A DNA stretch of 64,000 nt. Origin: Faecalicatena contorta (GTDB lineage: Bacteria > Bacillota > Clostridia > Lachnospirales > Lachnospiraceae). The position numbers were made by a program, and so were the translations under genes. Numbering within the stretch: position 1 is the first letter of the stretch; each line of letters begins with the position of its first letter. The notes below the pieces were generated by a model. The model was not told where the DNA came from, did no database searches, and worked only from the letters and a program-made list of their open reading frames with translations. Where the stretch lies: positions 278,061 to 342,060 of the forward strand of contig NZ_JAFBIY010000002.1 of assembly GCF_021531975.1 (NCBI RefSeq), given 5' to 3'. Positions 1-9,224 of the stretch are shown piece after piece.

Positions 1-253
1 TTATTTCCTTCTCTTCTTTTTGCCCTACATACTGCGAAATCATAATCCCGGCTACTGTCACAACTGCACCCAGAAGCACACTGTAAAGCGATGCAAACTT
101 CGCTCCCAGCCCCACACCGGCGATGCTGGCACTCCCCAGTTTCCCGATCATCAGCTGATCCACCACACTAAAAGACGACTGCAGAAGAGACTGCAGCGTA
201 ACCGGAAGGGCGATCTGCAATACTTTCTTATAAAATCTTTCCTTACCATCCAT
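1..253 (-). CDS. MATE family efflux transporter, N-terminal part (cut by window edge)
   Basis: About 84 N-terminal residues are present; the rest lies beyond the left edge. The peptide begins MDGKERFYKKVLQIALPVTL and continues with a hydrophobic stretch and SVVDQLMIGKLGSASIAGVG, which is typical of the first two membrane helices of MATE multidrug/sodium antiporters (inner-membrane export of cationic compounds or metabolites). The start at 253 follows an AGGGGG ribosome site at a suitable distance. It is transcribed away from the metal-exporter gene to its right. The substrate cannot be told from this fragment. Confidence 0.8.
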   Translation of the reverse strand, partial: MDGKERFYKKVLQIALPVTLQSLLQSSFSVVDQLMIGKLGSASIAGVGLGAKFASLYSVLLGAVVTVAGIMISQYVGQKEEKEI

Positions 254-418
254 CACCTGTCGCCCCCTTCATCCTTCTTACCTCTATGATTCCTTGTCCC
301 TTATAAATCATTTCCATGATAAGCAAAAAGTCTGAAAGTCACAATAGGTTAAGCGCGTAACCCCATCCAAAATTCACCCTCTGAATTTGTTAAAATCTCA
401 CAAAATCTCATTCTTTTC

Positions 419-447
419 TTGACAGTCTTCTCCTGCTCTGTTATATT
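419..447 (+). promoter_or_regulatory. Sigma-70 type promoter of the riboswitch-controlled exporter
   Basis: TTGACA at 419-424 and TATATT at 442-447 are separated by 17 bases, an almost perfect housekeeping promoter. Transcription would start near 454, placing the whole NiCo riboswitch in the leader of the exporter mRNA. Confidence 0.75.
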
Positions 448-487
448 ACTCTCAATACTCTTTGCACTGCATATCAATCTACAGTAC

Positions 488-570
488 AAACTGAGCAGGC
501 CGCTGGCATGATGCCTATGGAGCCGGGTCACACAAGTGACAGTGAATCATTCATTCACGGGACAGTAGTT
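488..570 (+). ncRNA. NiCo (czcD) riboswitch aptamer
   Basis: The leader contains ACTGAGCAGGC near 490, AGCCGGG near 520 and GGGACAG near 559-565. These are the conserved blocks I recall for the czcD/NiCo class, including the structurally studied Erysipelotrichaceae member. Paired elements are visible: GTCAC/GTGAC around 527-540 and GTGAAT/ATTCAC at 542-558. The closing helix pairs AACT near 489 with AGTT at 567-570. The gene behind it is a CzcD-like exporter, the usual partner. The class was described as a Ni2+/Co2+ sensor; later work reported Fe2+ sensing for some members, so the true ligand here is open. Confidence 0.85.
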
Positions 571-597
571 GCTTTTACTGGATTCGTGGATTTTTTT
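556..597 (+). terminator. Expression-platform terminator of the NiCo riboswitch
   Basis: CACG (556-559) with CAGTA (563-567) can pair with TACTG (576-580) and CGTG (585-588), followed by seven T residues (591-597). The 5' arm reuses the conserved GGGACAG block and the end of the 542-558 hairpin, so aptamer folding and terminator formation exclude each other. This predicts an ON switch: metal binding lets transcription reach the exporter. Confidence 0.75.
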
Positions 598-668
598 ATA
601 CCCTTTTCCAGAAAAATAAGCATGTGACATAGAGACAGCATACTTTATTTTCAGGAGGTATTACTACT

Positions 669-1550
669 ATGGAAAATTATGATTTCGAAAAAACGGCTAC
701 AAAAGTAACCCTTGTCAGTATTTGTGGAAACATCATACTGTCTGTCTTTAAGCTGATTGCCGGAATAGCTGCACATTCCGGAGCAATGGTCAGTGATGCT
801 GTACATTCCGCTTCGGATGTATTTAGCAGTATTGTTGTGATTATTGGTGTGAAATTATCAGCGAAAGACTCTGACAAAGAACACCCCTACGGGCATGAAC
901 GTTTTGAATGTGTGGCAGCGATTGTCCTCTCGGTTGTTCTGCTTATAACCGGCCTTCTCATCGGATTTGAAGCACTGAAGAATATTTTATCCAGAGATTA
1001 CGACTCTCTTATTATTCCCGGCACACTGGCACTCATCGCTGCCGTCATTTCTATCATTACGAAAGAAGCCATGTACTGGTATACAAGATTTTATGCACGT
1101 CGCATTGATTCAAGTGCACTCATGGCAGATGCCTGGCACCACAGAAGCGACGCACTTTCATCGATTGGCGCTCTGATCGGTATTGCCGGAGCCAGAATGG
1201 GATTCTCGATACTTGATCCGGTCGCAAGTCTGGTCATCTGCATCTTTATCGCAAAGGCTGCCATTGATATCTTTATGGATGCCATCAAAAAAATGGTAGA
1301 CTGCTCCTGTGATGAAGAAACAGAAAAAGCAATCTGTGACTGTACCAAAGCACAGGCAGGCGTCCTCAGCGTAGATTTCCTGCACACCCGCGTGTTTGGT
1401 AATAAAATCTATGTTGATATTGAAATCGGTGCAGACGGCTCACACACCTTAAATGAAGCTCATGACATTTCCGAACAGGTACATGATGCAATTGAAGAAA
1501 CTTTCCCTAAAGTAAAACATATCATGGTACATGTAAATCCATATCGGTAG
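669..1550 (+). CDS. Cation diffusion facilitator family metal exporter (CzcD-like)
   Basis: 293 residues, the usual CDF length. It has about six membrane helices in the first 200 residues, the two metal-binding signatures DAVHSASD and DAWHHRSD in helices 2 and 5, and a cytoplasmic C-terminal ferredoxin-like domain ending HIMVHVNPYR. It would exchange divalent cations for protons across the inner membrane. The start has a good AGGAGG at 652-657. The NiCo riboswitch upstream argues for Co2+/Ni2+ (or Fe2+) as the main cargo rather than Zn2+, but selectivity is inference. Confidence 0.93.
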   Translation: MENYDFEKTATKVTLVSICGNIILSVFKLIAGIAAHSGAMVSDAVHSASDVFSSIVVIIGVKLSAKDSDKEHPYGHERFECVAAIVLSVVLLITGLLIGFEALKNILSRDYDSLIIPGTLALIAAVISIITKEAMYWYTRFYARRIDSSALMADAWHHRSDALSSIGALIGIAGARMGFSILDPVASLVICIFIAKAAIDIFMDAIKKMVDCSCDEETEKAICDCTKAQAGVLSVDFLHTRVFGNKIYVDIEIGADGSHTLNEAHDISEQVHDAIEETFPKVKHIMVHVNPYR

Positions 1551-1630
1551 TTTTTCATTCTATAACAACGAGAAGATACCCCTCGAGAAAGCTCTGCTTT
1601 CCCTCGGTCGCGGCAGTCGCCGCTTCAAAT

Positions 1631-1683
1631 GAGCAAAAATAAAGCCCGAAAGCAAGTAAACTTGCTTCGGGCTTATTTTACTC
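1631..1683 (-). terminator. Intrinsic terminator of the str operon (after tuf)
   Basis: A long stem (AAATAAAGCCCGAA...TTCGGGCTTATTTT) with a short AAGTAAACTT apex. On the minus strand it is followed by A/T-rich sequence, and T-rich sequence also follows on the plus strand, so it probably works in both directions between the convergent exporter and tuf genes. It is nested in a wider inverted repeat: 1566-1577 pairs with 1690-1701. Confidence 0.85.
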
Positions 1684-1713
1684 ATTCAAATCTTCTCGTT
1701 GCTTACGCGCAGA

Positions 1714-2907
1714 TTACTCGATGATTTCTTTAACTACACCTGAACCTACTGTACGTCCACCTTCACGGATAGCGAAACGAAGTCCCTGCTCCATAGCAAC
1801 TGGGTGGATAAGTTCACATGTCATTTCTACGTGGTCACCAGGCATGCACATTTCTGTTCCCTCTGGAAGACCGCAGATACCTGTTACGTCTGTTGTTCTG
1901 AAGTAGAACTGTGGACGGTAGTTGTTGAAGAATGGAGTATGACGTCCACCTTCATCTTTTGTCAGAACGTAAACCTGAGATGTAAATTTGCTGTGGCATT
2001 TTACAGAACCTGGTTTAACAAGACACTGTCCTCTTTCGATTTCAGTTCTCTGAATACCACGAAGAAGAGCACCGATGTTGTCACCAGCCTGAGCCTCATC
2101 AAGAAGCTTACGGAACATCTCAACACCTGTTACAACTGTCTTTCTGGATTCTTCATGAATACCAACGATTTCTACTTCGTCAGATACGTGAAGAACACCA
2201 CGCTCTACTCTACCAGTAGCAACTGTTCCACGACCTGTGATAGAGAATACGTCCTCTACAGGCATAAGGAATGGCTGATCTACTGCACGCTCTGGATCTG
2301 GAATGTAGCTGTCAACAGCATCCATAAGTTCCATGATCTTGTCTCCCCATTCTCCTGATGGATCTTCAAGAGCTTTAAGAGCAGAACCCTGAACGATCGG
2401 TGTGTCGTCGCCTGGGAATTCATACTCGTCAAGGAGTTCACGAATTTCCATTTCTACTAATTCAAGAAGTTCTTCATCGTCTACCATATCACATTTGTTC
2501 ATGAATACTACGATGTAAGGAACACCTACCTGACGGGAAAGCAGGATGTGCTCTCTTGTCTGAGCCATAACACCATCAGTAGCAGCAACTACGAGGATAG
2601 CGCCGTCCATCTGAGCAGCACCAGTGATCATGTTCTTAACGTAGTCAGCATGTCCTGGGCAGTCAACGTGTGCATAGTGACGTTTCTCTGTCTCATACTC
2701 AACGTGAGCTGTAGAGATTGTGATACCACGCTCTCTCTCTTCTGGAGCCTTATCGATGTTCTCGAAATCTACAGCAGCGTTACCAGCAACTCTTTCTGCA
2801 AGAGTCTTTGTGATAGCAGCTGTTAAAGTTGTTTTACCGTGGTCAACGTGACCAATGGTACCGATATTACAATGTGGTTTTGTTCTTTCAAATTTAGCTT
2901 TTGCCAT
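1714..2907 (-). CDS. tuf: Translation elongation factor Tu
   Basis: 397 residues, full length. The GTPase motifs are intact: GHVDHGKT (P-loop), [15 protein letters not shown] (switch II/G3), NKCDMVDD (G4) and GSALKAL (G5). They are followed by domains II and III ending [12 protein letters not shown]-Tu delivers aminoacyl-tRNA to the ribosome. It is last in the rpsL-rpsG-fusA-tuf order but also has its own promoter in the fusA-tuf gap (2980-3008). The start follows AAGGAGG. Confidence 0.99.
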   Translation of the reverse strand: MAKAKFERTKPHCNIGTIGHVDHGKTTLTAAITKTLAERVAGNAAVDFENIDKAPEERERGITISTAHVEYETEKRHYAHVDCPGHADYVKNMITGAAQMDGAILVVAATDGVMAQTREHILLSRQVGVPYIVVFMNKCDMVDDEELLELVEMEIRELLDEYEFPGDDTPIVQGSALKALEDPSGEWGDKIMELMDAVDSYIPDPERAVDQPFLMPVEDVFSITGRGTVATGRVERGVLHVSDEVEIVGIHEESRKTVVTGVEMFRKLLDEAQAGDNIGALLRGIQRTEIERGQCLVKPGSVKCHSKFTSQVYVLTKDEGGRHTPFFNNYRPQFYFRTTDVTGICGLPEGTEMCMPGDHVEMTCELIHPVAMEQGLRFAIREGGRTVGSGVVKEIIE

Positions 2908-2979
2908 TTTGAATATCCTCCTTATTATAGCGCCTTCTAAGGCATTTTTGAATTATTTACGTTTGCTCGGCTATTTCTG

Positions 2980-3008
2980 ATTATATTTCAAATCACATAG
3001 TTTTTCAA
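2980..3008 (-). promoter_or_regulatory. Internal promoter for tuf
   Basis: Reading the minus strand, TTGAAA (3008-3003), 17 bases, then TATAAT (2985-2980). The leader between this promoter and the tuf start contains a short perfect palindrome, GCCTTAGAAGGC class, at 2931-2942. An extra tuf promoter is consistent with the high demand for EF-Tu. Confidence 0.7.
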
Positions 3009-3025
3009 GCCTTTTTACTATTTAA

Positions 3026-5143
3026 TTAAGCATTTTTATTGGATAATACCTTTTCCTGTACAGACTTCGGAACTGGCTCGTATTTCTCGAAGAACATTGA
3101 GTAGTTTCCACGTCCCTGTGTTCTGGAACGAAGGTCTGTAGAATATCCGAACATCTCGGACAACGGAACATATCCGCGAACGATCTTACCACCGCCGAGG
3201 TCGTCCATACCTTCGATACGTCCACGACGAGAGTTGATATCACCAATAACGTCTCCCATGTATTCCTCAGGCATTGTTACTTCAACCTTCATGATTGGCT
3301 CACAAAGAACCGGAGCTGCCTTCTTCATAGCATCCTTGAATGCCAGAGAACCGGCAATATGGAATGCCATTTCACTTGAATCGACTTCATGGTAAGAACC
3401 ATCGTATACGTTAGCCTTAACACCAACAACCGGGAATCCGCCAAGGATACCGGACTGCATAGCCTCTTCGATACCTTCTCCAACCTTCGGGATGTATTCC
3501 TTCGGAATAGCACCACCAACAACAGTAGATTCGAATACGAATGTCTCCTCGCCGTTGATGTCCATTGGTTCAAATTTAACTTTACAGTGTCCGTACTGTC
3601 CACGTCCACCAGACTGCTTTGCGTACTTACTGTCAACGTCAACAGCCTTTGTAAATGCTTCTTTGTATGCAACCTGAGGAGCACCTACGTTAGCCTCTAC
3701 CTTAAATTCACGAAGAAGTCTGTCTACGATGATCTCAAGGTGAAGCTCACCCATACCGGCGATAATTGTCTGACCTGTTTCCTGATCAGTATGAGCACGG
3801 AATGTCGGGTCTTCTTCTGCAAGTTTTGCAAGAGACTCACCAAGTTTACCCTGGGAAGCTTTTGTCTTAGGCTCAATCGCAAGCTCGATAACCGGCTCTG
3901 GGAATTCCATGGACTCCAGAATTACCGGATGCTGCTCGTCACAGATTGTATCACCTGTTGTAGTGAACTTAAATCCGATTGCTGCAGCGATATCACCGGA
4001 ATATACCTTGTCAAGCTCTGCTCTCTTATTTGCATGCATCTGAAGAATACGTCCAACACGTTCCTTCTTGCCCTTTGTTGCATTCAGTACATAAGAACCG
4101 GAGTTCATTGTACCGGAATATACTCTGAAGTATGCCAGTTTACCAACGAATGGGTCTGTCATAATCTTAAATGCCAGTGCTGAGAATGGCTCTTCATCAG
4201 AAGAATGTCTTTCTACTTCATTTCCGTCTTCATCCACACCCTTAATAGCCGGGATGTCTGTCGGAGCCGGCATATATTCAAGAATTGCATCCAGAAGCTT
4301 CTGAACACCTTTGTTTCTGTAAGCAGAACCACAGCATACCGGAACAGCTGTACATTCACATGTTGCTTTTCTAAGTGTAGCTTTCAGCTCCTCTACAGAT
4401 GGGATCTCGCCTTCCAGATACATCAGTGTAAGATCATCATCTAACTCACAGATCTTTTCAATCAGCTCATCATGATACAGTTCTGCATCATCAGCCATGT
4501 CTTCCGGAATATCAACGATAGAAATATCATCACCCTTATCATCATTGTAGATGTAAGCTTTCATTTCCATCAAGTCAATGATTCCTTTGAAATCGTCTTC
4601 TTTACCGATTGGCAGCTGAAGAACAATAGCGTTCTTGCCAAGTCTTGTCTTAATCTGCTCAACAGCATTATAGAAATCTGCGCCAAGGATATCCATCTTA
4701 TTGATGAATGCCATTCTCGGTACGTTGTATGTGTCAGCCTGACGCCATACGTTCTCTGACTGTGGTTCAACACCACCCTTAGCACAGAATACACCTACAG
4801 CTCCGTCAAGTACACGAAGTGAACGTTCAACCTCAACCGTAAAGTCAACGTGTCCCGGAGTATCAATAATATTGATACGATGCTCAAGTGCACCCGGTTT
4901 CGGTTTACAATTCTCTTCCAGTGTCCAGTGACATGTTGTAGCTGCAGAAGTAATTGTGATACCTCTTTCCTGCTCCTGTTCCATCCAGTCCATAGTAGCA
5001 GTACCTTCGTGAGTATCACCAATCTTATAGTTAACACCGGTATAGTAAAGAATACGCTCTGTCAGTGTAGTCTTACCAGCATCGATATGAGCCATAATAC
5101 CAATGTTTCTAGTTCTCTCTAATGGATATTCTCTTCCAGCCAT
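3026..5143 (-). CDS. fusA: Translation elongation factor G
   Basis: 705 residues, full length. The GTPase domain shows [15 protein letters not shown], the effector motif [19 protein letters not shown] and NKMD, followed by domains II-V with [14 protein letters not shown] and the C-terminal RGRIEGMDD region. It catalyses ribosomal translocation and, with RRF, ribosome recycling. It sits between rpsG (gap 17 bases) and tuf. The start follows TTAGGAGG. Confidence 0.99.
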   Translation of the reverse strand: MAGREYPLERTRNIGIMAHIDAGKTTLTERILYYTGVNYKIGDTHEGTATMDWMEQEQERGITITSAATTCHWTLEENCKPKPGALEHRINIIDTPGHVDFTVEVERSLRVLDGAVGVFCAKGGVEPQSENVWRQADTYNVPRMAFINKMDILGADFYNAVEQIKTRLGKNAIVLQLPIGKEDDFKGIIDLMEMKAYIYNDDKGDDISIVDIPEDMADDAELYHDELIEKICELDDDLTLMYLEGEIPSVEELKATLRKATCECTAVPVCCGSAYRNKGVQKLLDAILEYMPAPTDIPAIKGVDEDGNEVERHSSDEEPFSALAFKIMTDPFVGKLAYFRVYSGTMNSGSYVLNATKGKKERVGRILQMHANKRAELDKVYSGDIAAAIGFKFTTTGDTICDEQHPVILESMEFPEPVIELAIEPKTKASQGKLGESLAKLAEEDPTFRAHTDQETGQTIIAGMGELHLEIIVDRLLREFKVEANVGAPQVAYKEAFTKAVDVDSKYAKQSGGRGQYGHCKVKFEPMDINGEETFVFESTVVGGAIPKEYIPKVGEGIEEAMQSGILGGFPVVGVKANVYDGSYHEVDSSEMAFHIAGSLAFKDAMKKAAPVLCEPIMKVEVTMPEEYMGDVIGDINSRRGRIEGMDDLGGGKIVRGYVPLSEMFGYSTDLRSRTQGRGNYSMFFEKYEPVPKSVQEKVLSNKNA

Positions 5144-5160
5144 TGTTGCCTCCTAAAAAA

Positions 5161-5658
<498 letters not shown>

Positions 5659-5780
5659 TTAATTCATCGGTACTCACATGTGTCTTTCTAATGATACAGT
5701 GTAGTGCATAGGACATACAATATATATGTCTTGCAACTTACTTCATCATAGTTCTGTTTGTGACTACATTAATTATGGTA

Positions 5781-5880
5781 GTTCTTCTCACTAAGCTCGT
5801 GAAACACCTCGCTAAGTTCCGAAGAACAATCCTCGTACTAAATTCGCACTTCACTTTCGCTCGTGCTCATTAAGTGCTCT
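5781..5880. repeat. Intergenic repeat element A (between rpsL and rpsG)
   Basis: The 253-base rpsL-rpsG spacer holds a compact element bounded by GTTCTTC (5781-5787) and GAAGAAC (5821-5827). Inside is CTAAGCTCGTGAAACACCTC, and a tail follows with CCTCGTACTAA and AGTGAAGTGCG-type hairpins. It aligns well by eye with element B at 25104-25200 in another ribosomal operon. It lies inside a transcribed operon, so it is carried in the mRNA. Function unknown. Confidence 0.6.
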
Positions 5881-5884
5881 GGAT

Positions 5885-6307
5885 TTACTTCTTAGCGTCT
5901 TTTGGTCTCTTAGCGCCGTATTTGGAACGAGCCTGTCTTCTCTTTGCAACACCTGCTGTATCAAGTGTTCCTCTGATGATGTGGTATCTTGTACCTGGAA
6001 GGTCTTTTACTCTTCCTCCACGAATAAGAACAACGCTATGCTCCTGAAGGTTGTGTCCTTCACCTGGAATGTAGCTTGTTACTTCGATACCATTAGAAAG
6101 ACGAACTCTGGCGATTTTTCTAAGAGCTGAGTTAGGCTTCTTAGGTGTAGCTGTCTTAACAGCTGTACACACACCTCTCTTCTGTGGAGCGGACTCATTT
6201 GTCGCTTTCTTTCTAAGAGAGTTGTAACCTTTCTGAAGAGCCGGAGCTGTAGACTTCTTTACAGATGTCTGACGTCCTTTTTTTACTAACTGGTTAAATG
6301 TTGGCAT
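5885..6307 (-). CDS. rpsL: Small-subunit ribosomal protein S12
   Basis: 140 residues with the S12 landmarks [40 protein letters not shown] and [14 protein letters not shown]. The lysines that are classic streptomycin-resistance sites are wild type (PKKPNSA, RVKDLPG). It is first in the str operon, with a strong promoter just upstream (6397-6425) and AGGAGG before the ATG. Confidence 0.99.
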   Translation of the reverse strand: MPTFNQLVKKGRQTSVKKSTAPALQKGYNSLRKKATNESAPQKRGVCTAVKTATPKKPNSALRKIARVRLSNGIEVTSYIPGEGHNLQEHSVVLIRGGRVKDLPGTRYHIIRGTLDTAGVAKRRQARSKYGAKRPKDAKK

Positions 6308-6396
6308 TCTCTTTCACCTCCTATGATAGTAATAAGTTGCATGTTTTCAACAAATTGGCGCACAAAAATACGATGCATCCCTGTGCACGCTAGATT

Positions 6397-6425
6397 ATAG
6401 TATTATTATTTTCCAGAGTTGTCAA
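6397..6425 (-). promoter_or_regulatory. Promoter of the str operon
   Basis: On the minus strand TTGACA (6425-6420), 17 bases, TACTAT (6402-6397). The leader to rpsL is about 90 bases. Confidence 0.7.
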
Positions 6426-6442
6426 GAGGTTTTACAGGAATT

Positions 6443-6460
6443 TTACGCAGAAATGCGTAA
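6443..6460 (-). terminator. Small hairpin after the HD-domain gene
   Basis: TTACGCA (6443-6449) pairs with TGCGTAA (6454-6460) around a GAAA tetraloop, with T-rich sequence further on. A plausible but weak terminator for the gene at 6500-7063. Confidence 0.4.
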
Positions 6461-6499
6461 TTTCCGCCTCTTTTACAGTGTCAGCATATGCCTGTCCTC

Positions 6500-7063
6500 T
6501 TACAGACCAAGCACATCTGCGATTGCTCCCATTTCTTCCAGAGCCACATCGATCAGATCATCCAGACTTAATCCTGTAAATTCAATTGCTTCCATATAAT
6601 CTCTGTTCGCCCCTGATGCGAATCTCAGCTCATTGAAACGCTTCATTACAGACTTATGCTTTACACTTGCAATCTTTTTATCCGGATAAATCTGTGCAAC
6701 TGCTTTTACAAAACCGCTCATCGGGTCTGCTGCCAGCAGAGAATACTGAAGCTTTGTCTTTGCTTTCACACCACTCTTTGGATTATGTGCGCAGATCGCA
6801 TCAAAAAGCACCTTGTCCTCAATCCCCTCTTTCCTGAGAATCTCTACAGATGTCGGTCCATGCACACTCAGATCATTTTTCCAGTCACACTGTTCCTCAT
6901 CCAGATCATGCAGAAGTCCTGCAATGCCCCAGTACTCCACCTCATCCGGTGCAAGACGTTTTGCCAGTCCTTTCATAATCGCTTCCACCGCATAAGAGTG
7001 TGTAATATAATTTTCACCCTTCATGTATTTCATCAAAATATCATGCGCCTGTTCTCTGTTCAT
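6500..7063 (-). CDS. HD-domain phosphohydrolase family protein
   Basis: 187 residues. HD-superfamily signature: an early His, the AGLLHDLDEEQ metal-binding HD pair near residue 50, then HGPTSVEIL and ICAHN in the order expected for metal-dependent phosphohydrolases. No signal peptide or extra domain, so it is cytosolic. The substrate (nucleotide or other phosphomonoester) cannot be assigned. Monocistronic; the start follows AGAGGAGG. Confidence 0.85.
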   Translation of the reverse strand: MNREQAHDILMKYMKGENYITHSYAVEAIMKGLAKRLAPDEVEYWGIAGLLHDLDEEQCDWKNDLSVHGPTSVEILRKEGIEDKVLFDAICAHNPKSGVKAKTKLQYSLLAADPMSGFVKAVAQIYPDKKIASVKHKSVMKRFNELRFASGANRDYMEAIEFTGLSLDDLIDVALEEMGAIADVLGL

Positions 7064-7323
7064 AGTTATTCCCTCCTCTGAAACGTTATATCCGTCAGCT
7101 ACTCATTCTAGCATATCTGTACCTGCTTGTGAAGTTTCTTCTTGCGCACATGCATATGCCAAAGTATGATCGGATAAGAATTTATCTTTTGATTTTTCTT
7201 CTATATATAATATAGAAATAATACAGGAATGATCATTCTCGTGTTAGGCTTACTGGCGGGAAAGTATTTTTGAATTTGCTTCAGTAAATGCTGTACTGAA
7301 AATTTGTAGTTGTTAATGAAACA
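7064..7323. other. Intergenic stretch without recognisable gene
   Basis: Between the HD gene and the 174-bp palindrome I see only AT-rich promoter-like sequence (presumably the HD gene promoter near 7090-7200) and no convincing reading frame or RNA. Confidence 0.5.
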
Positions 7324-7497
7324 GAAACGGTGCTCGTTATGATATGTGAGGTAAGAGAAGCGTTCCGAATATCCTTGCCTGTTATGTTGGTTTGGGAGAG
7401 GAGAGCCGCTATCGGCGACTCTCTCCTGAAGTTACATAACAGTGCAAGAGATGAGGAGGAGCGCATCGTCGTAACATATCATAACGAGCACCGTTTC
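7324..7497. repeat. 174-bp nested palindrome (possible MITE or structured RNA)
   Basis: A perfect 24-bp inverted repeat (7324-7347 and 7474-7497) encloses a second one, CTGTTATGT/ACATAACAG (7379-7387/7434-7442). A third encloses GGAGAG...CTCTCC with GCCG/CGGC (7395-7426). CTTG/CAAG and GCG/CGC pairs in between would extend the stem. It lies 24 bases past the stop of the binding-protein gene at 7521 and has no T tract strong enough for a simple terminator. Terminal-inverted-repeat architecture suggests a non-autonomous transposable element; a structured non-coding RNA is the alternative. Confidence 0.65.
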
Positions 7498-7520
7498 GTA
7501 TTTATTTACAATAATAATTC

Positions 7521-8672
7521 CTAATAAAGCAACCCTTTCACTTCTTCACTCTTCATATTTTCTTTGGTTACCCACACGTATCCGGTGTTGATATATGCTT
7601 CGTTTCCGAGATTGAGGGAAGCTCTTGCGGATGCGATTACAGATGCGTAGCCCATACCGAATGGATTTTGAACAATAAGTCCGTCTATCTCTCCATTTTT
7701 CAGCGCAGCCACGGATTCTTCTGAATAATCATATCCAACCACTTTCACATCTCCCGCCTCTGCTCTGGCGAGTCCTTCAACTACTTGAATCACGGTATCG
7801 TTATTCGTCGCATAGCAGCCTTTGAGATTTGGATATTTTTCTATAATGAAATCAATCATCTGTTCTTCGGTTATTTCATCCGGATTCTCCACACCTGTGG
7901 TTTCCATGATCTGAGCCTTAATCTCGTCCTGCTGATCGGAAGCATATATATTTACAATTGTAATCTCGGGATATTTCTGCTGCATTGCCTCAACAAAGCT
8001 ATTTACTCTGTCTTTCGCTGACTGTGATTTTGAATCCTGTGTGAAGACTGCCACTTCACCGGTTTCACCCATCAGTTCTGCTATTTTATCAGCTGCAAGT
8101 GCTGCCGCACCAACATTATCTGTGGAAACAGTTGCTGCAAGACCGGGGTAATCACTGCCCGAATCAAATGCCACGATTGGAATACCATTCATTGCCGCAA
8201 GATCAAACTGTACACCACACGCCTGCATATCCGCAATGGATATACTGATTCCTATCGGATATCTTGCCAGTTCTTCATCCAGAATATTTACCTGTTCATC
8301 CACATCGTCTGTATCAGCAGGTCCACTGTAAGTCACTTTGACCGCATCTTTTCCTTTGTAACCAAGCTTTGTATTGATATCTTCAACCGCCTGCTCTGCA
8401 CCTTTTTTTACCTCTGCCCAGAACTCACCTTCTTCACCTTTCCCGATGACAGATATATAGGAACCTTTCTCAAGTGCAATACCGTCTGCATTTGCATAAG
8501 CAGATGGCTCTATTGCATCCAGCTTTTTCTGGTATTCCTTTTCTTCCGGCTTCTGCTCTTCTACCGCATCCGTTTTTTCATCTGTCTTCTCTATATCTTT
8601 TTCTGATGTGCAAGCAACCATTAATACTGCTGCACACAATATCATTGCTATAACACTCCATATTTTTTTCAT
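7521..8672 (-). CDS. Sugar-binding lipoprotein, ribose/rhizopine-binding type (periplasmic-binding protein family)
   Basis: 383 residues. N-terminal lipoprotein signal with lipobox LMVAC at residues 17-21, an acidic/Lys-rich linker, then a type I periplasmic-binding fold: ISVIGKGEEGEFWAEVKKGAEQA, ISIADMQ, PIVAFDSGSD and GCYATNNDTVIQ. It would be anchored on the outer face of the membrane and capture a small sugar or related ligand. No permease or ATPase gene lies beside it, so it either serves a transporter elsewhere or acts as a sensory partner. The start follows CAGGAGAG. Confidence 0.8.
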   Translation of the reverse strand: MKKIWSVIAMILCAAVLMVACTSEKDIEKTDEKTDAVEEQKPEEKEYQKKLDAIEPSAYANADGIALEKGSYISVIGKGEEGEFWAEVKKGAEQAVEDINTKLGYKGKDAVKVTYSGPADTDDVDEQVNILDEELARYPIGISISIADMQACGVQFDLAAMNGIPIVAFDSGSDYPGLAATVSTDNVGAAALAADKIAELMGETGEVAVFTQDSKSQSAKDRVNSFVEAMQQKYPEITIVNIYASDQQDEIKAQIMETTGVENPDEITEEQMIDFIIEKYPNLKGCYATNNDTVIQVVEGLARAEAGDVKVVGYDYSEESVAALKNGEIDGLIVQNPFGMGYASVIASARASLNLGNEAYINTGYVWVTKENMKSEEVKGLLY

Positions 8673-8884
8673 GTTCTTTTCTCTCCTGTTTTGTGAACTT
8701 TTATAACATCAACCACTATACACCATATTTCTGTAAATTTGTTAAAGAATTTCTTAAATTTTTTCTTAAATTTTCTTTTGACTGTGACATTGCTTTTTTT
8801 CCTTGTATATTTTAACCTTTTGTATTATGATATTTGTAGACAATACGATGATGTCTAGTGAACGCAAAAAGGAGGTACATACCA

Positions 8885-9055
8885 ATGGCACACGTAATTA
8901 GTGATGTATGTGTAAGTTGTGGCGCTTGCGAAGCTGAATGTCCAGTAGGAGCAATTTCCCAGGGAGCAGAGCATTATGAGATCGATGCTGACACATGTGT
9001 TGATTGTGGTGCTTGCGCAGCTGCGTGCCCAACAGGCTCTATTTCTCAGGGCTAA
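8885..9055 (+). CDS. Small 2[4Fe-4S] ferredoxin
   Basis: 56 residues from the ATG at 8885, which follows AAGGAGG at the right distance; an upstream in-frame ATG at 8858 lacks a site. Two CxxCxxCxxxCP clusters (CVSCGACEAECP and CVDCGACAAACP) in a duplicated fold with almost identical tails (GAISQG, GSISQG) are the clostridial low-potential ferredoxin pattern. It carries electrons between cytosolic redox enzymes. Monocistronic with its own terminator. Confidence 0.96.
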   Translation: MAHVISDVCVSCGACEAECPVGAISQGAEHYEIDADTCVDCGACAAACPTGSISQG

Positions 9056-9074
9056 TTCATATTATTAAAAGAAC

Positions 9075-9118
9075 AAAAGCATTGCCTGTTCCATACAGAC
9101 AGTGCTTTTTTCATTTTT
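9075..9118 (+). terminator. Terminator of the ferredoxin gene
   Basis: AAAAGCATTGCCTGT (9075-9089) pairs with ACAGACAGTGCTTTT (9095-9109), one mismatch and one wobble, loop of five, followed by a T run. Confidence 0.85.
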
Positions 9119-9146
9119 TCTGAAAACATTTCTCTGCCGACGACTT

Positions 9147-9174
9147 TTGACGTCTTTTTCATTCCCCATATGCT
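9147..9174 (+). promoter_or_regulatory. Probable promoter of the small coiled-coil gene
   Basis: TTGACG (9147-9152), 16 bases, TATGCT (9169-9174), about 50 bases upstream of the start at 9225. Confidence 0.5.
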
Positions 9175-9224
9175 ACGCTGTAGAAGAAAAACAGACAAGT
9201 ATCATTTAATAAGGGGGTTTTATC

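Noticed and set aside
349..531. 60-codon minus-strand frame in the exporter leader
   Set aside because: It overlaps the riboswitch aptamer and promoter in antisense and has no ribosome site.
1804..2358. 184-codon open frame on the plus strand opposite tuf, and similar long frames opposite fusA (3389-4183)
   Set aside because: They are antisense shadows of highly expressed genes with strong codon bias; there is no ribosome site and the composition is unlike a protein.
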